Assembly (NCBI RefSeq): GCF_000526195.1
Contig: NZ_JAFP01000001.1
Coordinates: forward strand, 62,001-126,000
DNA length: 64,000 nucleotides
Source: Hippea sp. KM1
GTDB taxonomy: Bacteria > Campylobacterota_A > Desulfurellia > Desulfurellales > Hippeaceae
Direction: 5' to 3'
Shown here: positions 35,751 to 44,311 of the stretch, one piece after another
Layout of the letters: every line of letters begins with the position of its first letter
Position numbering within the stretch: position 1 is the first letter of the stretch
Notes under the pieces: generated by a model
Told to the model about the DNA's origin: nothing
Databases searched by the model: none
What the model saw: the letters and a program-made list of their open reading frames with translations, nothing else
Program-made: the position numbers and the translations under genes

Positions 35751-38564
35751 TTAACCTCCGAATTTACAGAAGTAGTTATACGGGCAGAAACTGCATCTGT
35801 CTGATGGCAGGGCGTAGATATATTTGGAGTTTTTCATGTGGTTTAGCGTATATCGCAGGAGGTCTTTGTATGTTTCTATGTCCTTGCTCGTTGGGCCTTT
35901 TTCTGCTGCTTTGGTTTTTCCTAAATAGTGAAGTTCCGTTGTTATTTCTTTATCCTTCCACATATTTGATGCAATTAACATATAGACGGCAAGCTGGAAG
36001 GAGACAGCCGTGTCTCTTACCCCTTTTAGTTGTTCGTCGTTGAATAGGTCGTGCTTCAGTTTTTGGTTTAGCTGTGCAATCTTTGTTGTTTTTGGTTTTA
36101 GGCTGTGCATGCCGGCTTTGTAGTCAACTATCCTTAAAGTATCACCAATCTTATCTATTCTGTCTATTTTTCCCCAAAGTGTGGCCTTGACTCCTGAGTC
36201 GAGTTCCATCTCAAAAGCACCTTTATCGTATTCTGTCTCGATAACCTCAAACGGTTTGAAGTCTTTGCTGTTGGTTATTGCCAAAAAGTAGTTGGATAGC
36301 CTGTGCTTTAAAATGATGGGCAGGCCAGCCCTTTCAAATTCTGATAGCCTCTCTAAAAAGCCCCTGGTCTCTTCATCGGGGTTTTTAAAGATCTGGTCTA
36401 ATCTTTTTAAGATACTCTTTTTTATCTTTTCTAAATCGCTTTTACTCAACCTCTTACCCTTAAACTCTTTAAAGCCTTCCTCAAGCAGTTTGTGTATGAT
36501 GCTTCCCAATAGATTCGCTTCAAACTTATCCTCCAAGCTAACCCTCGGCTCTATCTTTTTGATATATCTTAAATAGTGGGCATACGGGCAGTTTAGATAG
36601 GCGTCTATCTCTGTGGGTGAGAAGAGTGTTAGATGGTTGAAGTAGTTTATAGCCTCTTCATCCTTTTCTATGTAATTTGCGGTGTCTTTTGCAACCTTAA
36701 GGCTTATTTTTGGTGTGCATATATTTGGTTTTTTGTCCTTTAGCTCCTCAAGCAGGATTAGCTGCTCTGCAAACCTGCTTTTTATGAACTTCTCCATGCC
36801 CGTTGAGCCAACCTTATACATGATGTGGGCTTTCCTTGATGAATATATGAGCCTAAAGAAGTTATACCTAACGAGTGCTTCCTTCTGTTTAAATGATGTT
36901 AAACCCAAAGCGACCTTTATCTCCTCAGGCAGAAGCGGGTCGATTTTGTCGGCAGAGGGCAAGACACCCTCGTTGACATCGGCCACAACAACCTCATCAA
37001 AGGACAAAGAGCGAGCCTCAAGCATTCCCATGATTTGAATGCCTTTTAACGGATACCCTTCAAATGGAACCTCTATATCTTTTAGTATCTCTTTGGTTAG
37101 CTGATAGGCAAATTTTAGGTCTATGCTTCTGTCTGCTAAGCTATCTATGGCATCTATGATCTGGGCCTGAAGCAACTGAAGTAGCTGGGATTCAAGCTCA
37201 AATCCCTCTAATTTTTTCTCATCAATACGACCAATCAGCCCCATAAATGCCTCTTTTAGGGCTTTGAGACTGTCTATATTGACAAAGTTGCTTATGAGAA
37301 AGTGGATAGCTGAGTTGTTTTTAAATGTATAGCTCCCCGCTCCTTTTTCAAATAACTCTCTTTTTATCTCTTTAGCCTCTTGAATTATGTCGTCTTTAAA
37401 AAGGCCTATGATGCTTGAGTTTAGAAGCTTAAGCAGCAGCTTTGAGTTTGCAGTCTGGGGCTTTTGCCCCCTGTTTTTCAAATCAAGCGCAAGCTCAAAG
37501 ACTGAGTCAACAAACATGCCGATATTTGTGTTTAAAAATGGAAAGCCCATTGTTATGTTTATGTTGTAATCCTTATCAATAAAGGAAAGAAGGGGGAATA
37601 GCGTTGCCTGATTGGGCAGTATTACAGCAAGCTTATCCGGTTTTTTTATCTTTTTGTGCTTTTTTAGGATATTGAAGATTGCCTCTGCCTGTGTATGCGT
37701 GTCTGCAAATTGATAGAAAGATAGCTCTGTTTCTGGCTTGGCAACCTTTTTCTCTTCTTCTTCACATCCTTTATATATTGTCTTTGCGTTTATAGCTTTT
37801 TTGAGTTTTGCCTCAAGCTCGTCTATCACCTTAAAAGTCGAAAAGCCTATCTTGCCCTTTGTCTTTTCCCTTTTTAGAAGGTCTGTTTGGGATAGATAGA
37901 TTATGTCGGCAATGGTTGATATGTTCTTTATAATTTCCAAATCGGAGTTAGAAAGATAGACAATGCCGCTATAGATAAAAAGTGAGCCTCTAAAATCATC
38001 TTTGAATGCATCTTTTTTTGTTATCTCAACCGCACGCCTGAAGCTATCGCCTGAGTATGTGAAGTCTTTTAAATCCTCCCTGTATTTCGCATATAGGCTT
38101 TTTAGCCTGCTGAGTATACGCTCTGCTTCCTCAATGGCTTCTATGTATTGAAAATCGGCAAGCCTTTCATCCAAGAGTTGCCTATCTATCTCATCAAACA
38201 GGGACGACAGCCTCTTTGCCCATCCAAGGAGCCGTGCATCATCTGTGCCAAATAGCGACTCTTTTTCACCGATGGTGGATTTTATCAAATCAAGGAAGTA
38301 AAGCTGCCTAAAGAGCTTGGTCTGTATGGTCGGTGCGGGGTTTAAGTATTCTGTCACTATCCACTGCACAAATTCATCGATTGTGAAAAAATCCACACCT
38401 AAAGCGATTTCTGGGCTTATCTGTTTTTCTATAAACCTGATGGGGCGCTTGTTTGCCGATATGAACACTATCCTTTTGTAATTGTCCTTTAAGGATGTAA
38501 GGAGGTTTGCAATAAACTCAGGATAGTTTTTGCCTAAATCGATTTTATAAAACTCAGCCGACAT
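35751..38564 (-). CDS. addB: AddB-like helicase-nuclease subunit (PD-(D/E)XK)
   Basis: A 937-residue subunit of an AddAB double-strand-break processing enzyme. The N-terminal UvrD-like part lacks a Walker A lysine motif (it reads RIVFISANKRP), as in epsilon-type AddB, so this half is structural. The nuclease domain (about 670-937) shows LLGSIIHKLLEEG, then GKIDRIDKIGDTLRIVDYKAG with the catalytic D and K, and an iron-sulfur cluster pattern from LNCPYAHYL plus RCSFCPYNYFC (four cysteines). It overlaps addA by 11 bp and converges on the WapI-like gene with a 4-bp gap. Confidence 0.85.
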   Translation of the reverse strand: MSAEFYKIDLGKNYPEFIANLLTSLKDNYKRIVFISANKRPIRFIEKQISPEIALGVDFFTIDEFVQWIVTEYLNPAPTIQTKLFRQLYFLDLIKSTIGEKESLFGTDDARLLGWAKRLSSLFDEIDRQLLDERLADFQYIEAIEEAERILSRLKSLYAKYREDLKDFTYSGDSFRRAVEITKKDAFKDDFRGSLFIYSGIVYLSNSDLEIIKNISTIADIIYLSQTDLLKREKTKGKIGFSTFKVIDELEAKLKKAINAKTIYKGCEEEEKKVAKPETELSFYQFADTHTQAEAIFNILKKHKKIKKPDKLAVILPNQATLFPLLSFIDKDYNINITMGFPFLNTNIGMFVDSVFELALDLKNRGQKPQTANSKLLLKLLNSSIIGLFKDDIIQEAKEIKRELFEKGAGSYTFKNNSAIHFLISNFVNIDSLKALKEAFMGLIGRIDEKKLEGFELESQLLQLLQAQIIDAIDSLADRSIDLKFAYQLTKEILKDIEVPFEGYPLKGIQIMGMLEARSLSFDEVVVADVNEGVLPSADKIDPLLPEEIKVALGLTSFKQKEALVRYNFFRLIYSSRKAHIMYKVGSTGMEKFIKSRFAEQLILLEELKDKKPNICTPKISLKVAKDTANYIEKDEEAINYFNHLTLFSPTEIDAYLNCPYAHYLRYIKKIEPRVSLEDKFEANLLGSIIHKLLEEGFKEFKGKRLSKSDLEKIKKSILKRLDQIFKNPDEETRGFLERLSEFERAGLPIILKHRLSNYFLAITNSKDFKPFEVIETEYDKGAFEMELDSGVKATLWGKIDRIDKIGDTLRIVDYKAGMHSLKPKTTKIAQLNQKLKHDLFNDEQLKGVRDTAVSFQLAVYMLIASNMWKDKEITTELHYLGKTKAAEKGPTSKDIETYKDLLRYTLNHMKNSKYIYALPSDRCSFCPYNYFCKFGG

Positions 38565-41500
38565 GGACTATTTCCCTTTCATCTGCATAGTATATGATGC
38601 CCTTTGCCTTTTTGAATAGCTTTACATAACCCTCTATCTGCTTTATGTGTTCGTTTTCTTTTTTGCCGCTTTTGAAGTCTATTATGTAAATCTGGCCGTT
38701 TTTTGTTGTGATTCTGTCTGGTCTTAGGATGTTGCCGTAACTGTCCACAAACTCCTTCTCGTTGTGGAAGCTTTCTATCTTCTCAAAGTAATCCCTTAAA
38801 TCTTCAAGCGTGTTTTTTATCAAACCAACAGCCTTTGGGTTTTCGTATCCCATTACGCTTTTTGCCTTCTGATAGGCTTTTTCTGCTGCCTCGTCTATAT
38901 TTTTACCGTCTGTTGAGCCAATGAATGACATGGCAAGATGATAGAGATTGCCCAGCCTTTTCTCCTCTATGTTGGTATTGAAGGTCTCTTTGGGATAGAC
39001 CTTTAAAAACTCCCTCGATATAGAGACTCTTTTGGGCAACTGCTCAATCCCACAATCACCATCACTAACACTATCACTCTTTCTCTTATCCTCTTCCTGC
39101 TTCTTAAGTTCCCCAAGCTTTAAAACCTTAAGAAAGAACCTTTGCTTCAGCTTATCCGGATATGCCGCTTTAAGGATGGAATCAAGCATATCACCCGATG
39201 TCATTCTGCTGCTCTTTTTATTTTTGAATGTCCCTATTATGAATAGGTTTTCTTTTGCCCTTGTATTTGCAACATACATGAGGTTTAGGGCTTCTATGAA
39301 CTGCGTCTTTATAAAGTCTGTGTATTGCTCTGCTGCATCATCCAAGAATAGCCTGATTTTGCTATCTAAATTCAGAAATGCCTTTTTGTCTTTCAAAATA
39401 GGCGATAGGTCAACGGCTCTATAGAAGTTTTTTGGATAGCTAAACAGACTCCAATCATAAAACGGCACAACAACCGTGTGGCTTTCAAGCCCCTTTGCCT
39501 TGTGTATGGTCATGATCCTTACCGCTTCGACCTCTTCGTTTAGGGTTATGGTGATGTCTGGGTTGTCATAGAAGTATTGAATAATCTCCTGAAGGCTTTT
39601 TTGTTGCTCTGTTAGCTTCAAGACCTCTTCCAAGAGCCTATCGAAATAGACCTTGTTGTTTTTGCTGTCAAACCCATCAAGGCTGAGCAGCTTTACAAAG
39701 ACCTCATAGGGCGTTAATCCCTTTATCTGCTCAACTATACTGTCTATGTCTATATTGCAATTTAGAAGCTCTAATGCTCTTCTGTATACGGGTTCTTCTT
39801 CAAATGCTAAAGCAGAGGCAACAAGCAGAAGCTTTTTTATCTCTATGTTGCTTGTTAGTGTTAGCGAATCCTCAGTAATGAATTCAATACCTGGGAATTC
39901 CTCTTTGAGCCAGGCAAAGACCTTTTTGATGTTTTCCTTCTGCCTGATCAGAATCATAATCTGTGAGGGCTTCAGTTTGAACTTGTTTATGAGCCTATCC
40001 ATTAGCTTGAGAATGCTCTTTCTGTAAAACTCATCCTCGTTGTCCTTTATTGCATTCTCATCGGCGAGTTTTATCTCGATATAGCCCAAAGTCTTGTTTT
40101 TCTCTTTGTTTATCTTCTGATAGGAGTATTTGTATATATCGATAATGGCGTTTTTTATCTTATCTTTTGCATCGTTTTTTGAAATAGCAGAGGCAAAGTC
40201 CTCATTAAGCAGCTTTGCAACCTTGAATACCCTGTTGTTGAAGCTCACTATATTGCCCTCTGATCTGTAATTTACCTTAAGCCTGCTCTTTTTTATACCT
40301 CTTTTGGATGTAATCCTGTCGAATATGGTGTAATCTCCGCCACGCCAGGCGTATATTGCCTGCTTCTTATCGCCCACAACAAAGACGCTGCCCTCACCTG
40401 CAAGGGTGTTGTCGATTAAGGGCTCCATTGCCTCAAACTGGCTGTGGGATGTATCCTGAAACTCATCAATCAGATAGTGGGATATCCGCTCACCGAGTCT
40501 GCAGAAGGCATAGCTTACACCCATATCCCTTCTTAGGATACTGCTAATATCTTTGGAGATGGTGCTGATTTCAACAATATTTAGGGAGTTCTTTATCTTT
40601 TCTTCAAGCTGATTTAGCTTATTTAGCTGCTCTCTTATTATCTCTGTTTCATAGACACCCTTTATGAGAAAAAACTGCTCTGCTGTCTCTATTAGCCTGT
40701 TTAGGCTCTCGTTGAAGGCTTTTTCTGTCTCTGGCGGAAGGGTTTTGTTGTTGTTAAATATCTTGCTTTCCCCTGTTTGCCTTTTTTTGAGCTTGTCATA
40801 GTTGTCCAAGAGGTTTTCCTCAGTTAGCTCGGTGAGTGTTTTGGCAAAGGTTTTATTTAAGGCTCTATTCTTGCTTTTGGCCAGCTCCTCTGTTGCTATC
40901 TTTTTAACAATTTCGACATGCTGCTTCGCCCTCTTTTTCAATACCTTTTCAACATCTTCTAAGTTTCTTGCCTCAATATTGAACCCTGAAGTCAGATCAG
41001 AAAATCCAATTACATCTTCATCAACTTCAACTTCTTCAAGCCTCTTAAGACCTTTTTTAACAATAGCCTTTGGGTTCATCCCCTCGTATTGGCTAAGTAA
41101 TAAGAGCCTCTTTAGAAAATCCAGCAACTCCTCTGCATTGGATCTGTCCGATACAAGCGTTTCAAAAGCCTCATCGAAAATCGCATCCCTATCAAATGTT
41201 ATCTCATAGTCCGGATGTATGTTTAAGTCAACGGAAAAGGCTTTAAGGATTCTGTTCATGAACGAGTCAATAGTTGTTATGTGGAAGTCTGAGAAGTTCT
41301 CGATAATCTCAATGAGCATCTTAAGTGATGCGTCTTTATCAAGCCCCACATTGGGGGCATTGTCAGATTGTATATCGGCAAGTGATTTTAAGAACGATAT
41401 GACCCTCTCCTTCATCTCAGCGGCGGCTTTATTTGTGAAGGTTATGGCTATGATGGAATCTATGGAATTTGGAATAACATTAAGTTTACAATTTGCAGAG

Positions 41501-41646
41501 CAGAGATTTGGATTAGTGGCTTTTTGTTTTGCTTTTAGGTATAGGCTGAGCAGCTCTAAAAACCTCTCAGCCAACCTGTATGTCTTGCCGCTTCCCGCAG
41601 AGGCTTCTATGGAGAGATTGCTGGGTGGATTTTTTATAACTTCCAT
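38554..41646 (-). CDS. addA: AddA/RecB-like UvrD-family helicase-nuclease subunit
   Basis: A 1030-residue SF1A helicase: motif I SIEASAGSGKTYRLA (ASAGSGKT at 15-22), Ia ITFTNKAAAEMKERV, II LIDEFQDTSHSQFEAME, III VFVVGDKKQAIYAWRGGD, V and VI in VRIMTIHKAKGLESHTVVV and YVANTRAKENLF. The C-terminal PD-(D/E)XK nuclease reads LRPDRITTKNGQIYIIDFKSGKK (D, D and K residues). It processes broken DNA ends for RecA loading at Chi-like sites. It is translated first, with addB overlapping its 3' end. Codon use and the placement beside mobile DNA do not suggest recent transfer. Confidence 0.9.
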   Translation of the reverse strand: MEVIKNPPSNLSIEASAGSGKTYRLAERFLELLSLYLKAKQKATNPNLCSANCKLNVIPNSIDSIIAITFTNKAAAEMKERVISFLKSLADIQSDNAPNVGLDKDASLKMLIEIIENFSDFHITTIDSFMNRILKAFSVDLNIHPDYEITFDRDAIFDEAFETLVSDRSNAEELLDFLKRLLLLSQYEGMNPKAIVKKGLKRLEEVEVDEDVIGFSDLTSGFNIEARNLEDVEKVLKKRAKQHVEIVKKIATEELAKSKNRALNKTFAKTLTELTEENLLDNYDKLKKRQTGESKIFNNNKTLPPETEKAFNESLNRLIETAEQFFLIKGVYETEIIREQLNKLNQLEEKIKNSLNIVEISTISKDISSILRRDMGVSYAFCRLGERISHYLIDEFQDTSHSQFEAMEPLIDNTLAGEGSVFVVGDKKQAIYAWRGGDYTIFDRITSKRGIKKSRLKVNYRSEGNIVSFNNRVFKVAKLLNEDFASAISKNDAKDKIKNAIIDIYKYSYQKINKEKNKTLGYIEIKLADENAIKDNEDEFYRKSILKLMDRLINKFKLKPSQIMILIRQKENIKKVFAWLKEEFPGIEFITEDSLTLTSNIEIKKLLLVASALAFEEEPVYRRALELLNCNIDIDSIVEQIKGLTPYEVFVKLLSLDGFDSKNNKVYFDRLLEEVLKLTEQQKSLQEIIQYFYDNPDITITLNEEVEAVRIMTIHKAKGLESHTVVVPFYDWSLFSYPKNFYRAVDLSPILKDKKAFLNLDSKIRLFLDDAAEQYTDFIKTQFIEALNLMYVANTRAKENLFIIGTFKNKKSSRMTSGDMLDSILKAAYPDKLKQRFFLKVLKLGELKKQEEDKRKSDSVSDGDCGIEQLPKRVSISREFLKVYPKETFNTNIEEKRLGNLYHLAMSFIGSTDGKNIDEAAEKAYQKAKSVMGYENPKAVGLIKNTLEDLRDYFEKIESFHNEKEFVDSYGNILRPDRITTKNGQIYIIDFKSGKKENEHIKQIEGYVKLFKKAKGIIYYADEREIVHVG

Positions 41647-41672
41647 ATCCTAATCATCTCTTTCTTTAATAC

Positions 41673-41712
41673 ACCCCCCCTTTTTTTTCCACCTCGCAGT
41701 GCAAAAAAGGGG
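41673..41712. repeat. dispersed hairpin repeat, copy 1
   Basis: Palindromic unit: a C-run and T-run, CCACCT-CGC-AGTGC core, then an A-run and GGGG. CCCCTTTTTT pairs with AAAAAAGGGG, giving a long stem. It lies between the addA start and the end of the AAA-ATPase-like gene. The core is slightly less regular than in the other three copies. Confidence 0.7.
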
Positions 41713-41722
41713 CATTCTAAAA

Positions 41723-41762
41723 TCCCATCTCCCCATCCACTCATCCACCCATCTACCCATCC
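41723..41762 (-). repeat. five tandem 8-bp units overlapping a stop codon
   Basis: On the minus strand the units are GGATGGGT, AGATGGGT, GGATGAGT, GGATGGGG and AGATGGGA. The stop codon of the AAA-ATPase-like gene (41753-41755) lies at the junction of the first two units. Because 8 is not a multiple of 3, loss or gain of one unit would change the C-terminal frame. Confidence 0.75.
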
Positions 41763-43300
41763 ACCCTCTCAACTTCCCACTGGCTAATATTCCTCTCTCT
41801 TGAATCAAACACCATCCCAATGAGGTATATCTCTTTGTTCTCATTCAAGTATTTCTCATAGTATCTTCTCTCTTTTATCTGCTTTATCGGTTTGTCTTTC
41901 TCCTGATCTACTTTGAACTCTAAGATGAGGATCTTATCCTTCATCTTAACTGTTAAATCAATCCTTCCCTTGTTTGTTATATCCTCAGGTATCACATCGT
42001 AGCCCAAAGCCATTAGGTAGACAAAGATAACGCTACTATAGTATCCCTCATACTTGGATATGATGTTGTTTGCATAGTTCTGATAGGGAATGGTTGCAAA
42101 GATGGTCTTTAGGTGGTTGATGAAGGAGTGAAAGTCGTTGGTCTTTAGGGCCTCATAGAGGTTATCCTCATATCTGTACATCTCCTGTCTCTGGTTTGTG
42201 AGGTAGAGGATGAAAAGTTCATTCAGGGAGTATTGGATCTCTAAGTTTGGTATCTTCAGCTTATACTTCAGCCTCCCTCTTTCATCTGTTATCCTCTCAT
42301 CTATCGTCAAATACCCCGTCTGCCACAGAAGTGCTCTAAAGTCAATGTATTCCACATCAAAGGCCTCTAATGCTTCTTCTGATATGAGTGCATTCTCAAT
42401 CTCTGGTATGTAGTGGTTTTCTTCCTTTAGCTTCTCTATCAAGAAAGATGGATTTCCTGTCTGCCACCAGTAGTTTCTAAACTCATGGTTTTTGGAAAGA
42501 AAGAGCAGTATGTCAAATGGGTTGTATAGTGGTTTGCCAAAGTAGTTATAACCGTTATACCACCTCTTGACCAACTCTAAGTCTGCACCCTCTATTCTGT
42601 CTTTGAAGACAGTCAACAGGTCATCATGTGTATAGCCGCAGATTTCTGCATAGTTCTCATCAATTGTAATATCCTCTAAGTTGTTCAAACCACTGAATAG
42701 GTTGAGCTTTGAGAACTTGCTTACTCCAGTAATAAAGACAAACCTGATGTATCTGTCGCTGTCCTTTATTACAGAGTAGAAGTTCTTTAGTATGTTTCTT
42801 GCCCTTTTTGCCATATCCTTGTTTGTGATGTTGTCAAGGATGGGTTTGTCGTATTCGTCTATGAGGATGACGACTCGTTGGGAGTGTTTAAGATAGGCTT
42901 CTTTTATGAGTTGTCTGAAACAGTCTTTGAAGTCATTTAGGTCTTTACACTCTAAACCCAGAGTCTCTAAGTTGTCCTCTAATATGTACTTTATCTCATT
43001 GATTGTCTGGCTCTCATCTAAAGAGTAATCCCCACTGCCAAATGATATCCTTATGACAGGGTGGGGCTTGAAGTCATACTTGTCATAGATGTATAGCCCT
43101 TTGAATAGCTCCTTGTGCCCTAAGAATATCTCTGCCAATGTGTCAAGGAAGAGTGATTTGCCGAAGCGCCTGGGGCGGGAGAGGAAGTAATACTTGCCCT
43201 TTGTCAAAAGCTTGTATGCAAACTCTGTTTTGTCAACATAGTAATAACCTTCTTGTATGATCTCGCTAAAGGTCTGGATGCCTATTGGAAGTTTTTTCAT
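41753..43300 (-). CDS. AAA-ATPase-like / PD-(D/E)XK nuclease-like protein (DUF1703 type)
   Basis: A 515-residue protein of the widespread AAA-ATPase_like/PDDEXK_9 family. The N-terminus has LPIGIQTFSEIIQEGYYYVDKT and the P-loop-like SRPRRFGKSLFLDTL; Walker B is VVILIDEYDKPIL (about 145). The C-terminus has DLTVKMKDKILILEFKVD, a D-x(n)-ExK nuclease-like core. Such proteins often occur in multiple copies in accessory DNA; the function is not settled. There is no clear Shine-Dalgarno sequence. It is the last member of the long minus-strand run but may be an independent addition. The stop lies in an octanucleotide repeat. Confidence 0.85.
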   Translation of the reverse strand: MKKLPIGIQTFSEIIQEGYYYVDKTEFAYKLLTKGKYYFLSRPRRFGKSLFLDTLAEIFLGHKELFKGLYIYDKYDFKPHPVIRISFGSGDYSLDESQTINEIKYILEDNLETLGLECKDLNDFKDCFRQLIKEAYLKHSQRVVILIDEYDKPILDNITNKDMAKRARNILKNFYSVIKDSDRYIRFVFITGVSKFSKLNLFSGLNNLEDITIDENYAEICGYTHDDLLTVFKDRIEGADLELVKRWYNGYNYFGKPLYNPFDILLFLSKNHEFRNYWWQTGNPSFLIEKLKEENHYIPEIENALISEEALEAFDVEYIDFRALLWQTGYLTIDERITDERGRLKYKLKIPNLEIQYSLNELFILYLTNQRQEMYRYEDNLYEALKTNDFHSFINHLKTIFATIPYQNYANNIISKYEGYYSSVIFVYLMALGYDVIPEDITNKGRIDLTVKMKDKILILEFKVDQEKDKPIKQIKERRYYEKYLNENKEIYLIGMVFDSRERNISQWEVERVDG

Positions 43301-43344
43301 GGTATTTAGAATTTAGCAGACGCAAGGTTAAAAATCAACATAGC

Positions 43345-43686
43345 TTAAGCCTTTTTAAGGTTTTCAATTAATGTTTTGGCTTTAGCAAGTATCTCTTTAA
43401 AAGTTTCCAATAACTTTTGTTTCAAACCTGGCTCTGCGTTTTTCCAGATTGCCTCTACAATTTCTGGGTTGTTTTCTATGAGCTCCTTTGATTTTTTGTA
43501 TCTAACAATGCCTTCTATTATCTGCTCTGCATCCCTTTTGGCCTCTTCTTCGGTCAAAAAAGCTCTTTTCTTAAGGATTTCAGCCAGAAAGTCCACTATA
43601 TCCGTTTTGCCGTCCCAGGCATCCAAATCTTTAGATATAGACTCCATTATCCTATCTATTTCATCATTGCTTGCATTGAAGTTCAC
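43345..43686 (-). CDS. hypothetical helical protein, 113 aa
   Basis: A small protein predicted to be all helical: DEIDRIMESISKDLDAW, then DIVDFLAEILKKRAFLTEEE, then repeated charged helices ending LIENLKKA. I do not recognise the family. The start codon is GTG (43686), with GGAGG six bases upstream, which decides it over later ATG codons. It lies 53 bp after the amphipathic-tail gene and appears to be co-transcribed. Confidence 0.65.
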   Translation of the reverse strand: MNFNASNDEIDRIMESISKDLDAWDGKTDIVDFLAEILKKRAFLTEEEAKRDAEQIIEGIVRYKKSKELIENNPEIVEAIWKNAEPGLKQKLLETFKEILAKAKTLIENLKKA

Positions 43687-43739
43687 TTCACACCTCCTGA
43701 ATTTTTAAGGCTTTACCAGCAAATCTATTTTTGCATTTC

Positions 43740-44300
43740 CTATCCAAACAAACCAAACAACTTTTTCACTATCTTTTTACCTGTTTTAATAACCTTCTTA
43801 GCAACTTCTCCTACTTTTTCAACAGCTTTTCTTGCTATACCTTTTGCTATCTTTGGCGCCTCTTTTTTTACCTCTTTAATGGTTTTATTAATGCTTTCTG
43901 ATATTTTCGGTGCAAAAGGCTTTATAAGATCTGACACCGTCTTAACCTTGTCGGAAACAAAAGAGACTGCTTTGTCTACTACAGTTTCAACAACTTTCTC
44001 AACAATCGGGGCTACAACTTTTGAAGTGGTCTTTTTTATAAATTCTTCTTCTGCCTCTTCCTCTGTAATTTCTCCCTCTAAAAACTTTCTTCCTGTTTCT
44101 TTTATATCTTCTATGAAAGCACCATTTATTCCTGCTTCTTTTGGGCTGACCTCATCAGAAACACCGGCCTTGCCACCGATATAAAGGCCCAAAGACTGCA
44201 CAAGCTCATCTTTCTCTATATCCATATCGTTTAAGTCCTTCTTGAATGGTATAACCTTACCGTTTTTCTCTAACCCCTTTTCATCCTTTTCTTTGTCCAT
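43740..44300 (-). CDS. hypothetical protein with a Lys/Val-rich amphipathic C-terminus
   Basis: About 186 residues. The N-terminal half is acidic (DEKGLEKNGKVIPFKKD, then a GLYIGGKAG segment and KFLEGEITEEEAEEEF). From about residue 85 onward it becomes a series of amphipathic helices with Val/Lys/Ala repeats (TTSKVVAPIVEKVVETVVDK, then KKVIKTGKKIVKKLFGLFG). The cationic, hydrophobic tail looks membrane-active or membrane-anchoring; this is inference from pattern. I chose the ATG at 44300 because GGAGG stands 5 bases upstream; the upstream gene's TGA is 12 bp before it. No family recognised. Confidence 0.7.
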   Translation of the reverse strand: MDKEKDEKGLEKNGKVIPFKKDLNDMDIEKDELVQSLGLYIGGKAGVSDEVSPKEAGINGAFIEDIKETGRKFLEGEITEEEAEEEFIKKTTSKVVAPIVEKVVETVVDKAVSFVSDKVKTVSDLIKPFAPKISESINKTIKEVKKEAPKIAKGIARKAVEKVGEVAKKVIKTGKKIVKKLFGLFG

Positions 44301-44311
44301 GACTACCTCCA

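Noticed and set aside
41650-41844. Small minus-strand frame rich in WMGRW repeats
   Set aside because: It is created by the octanucleotide repeat and has no ribosome binding site of its own.
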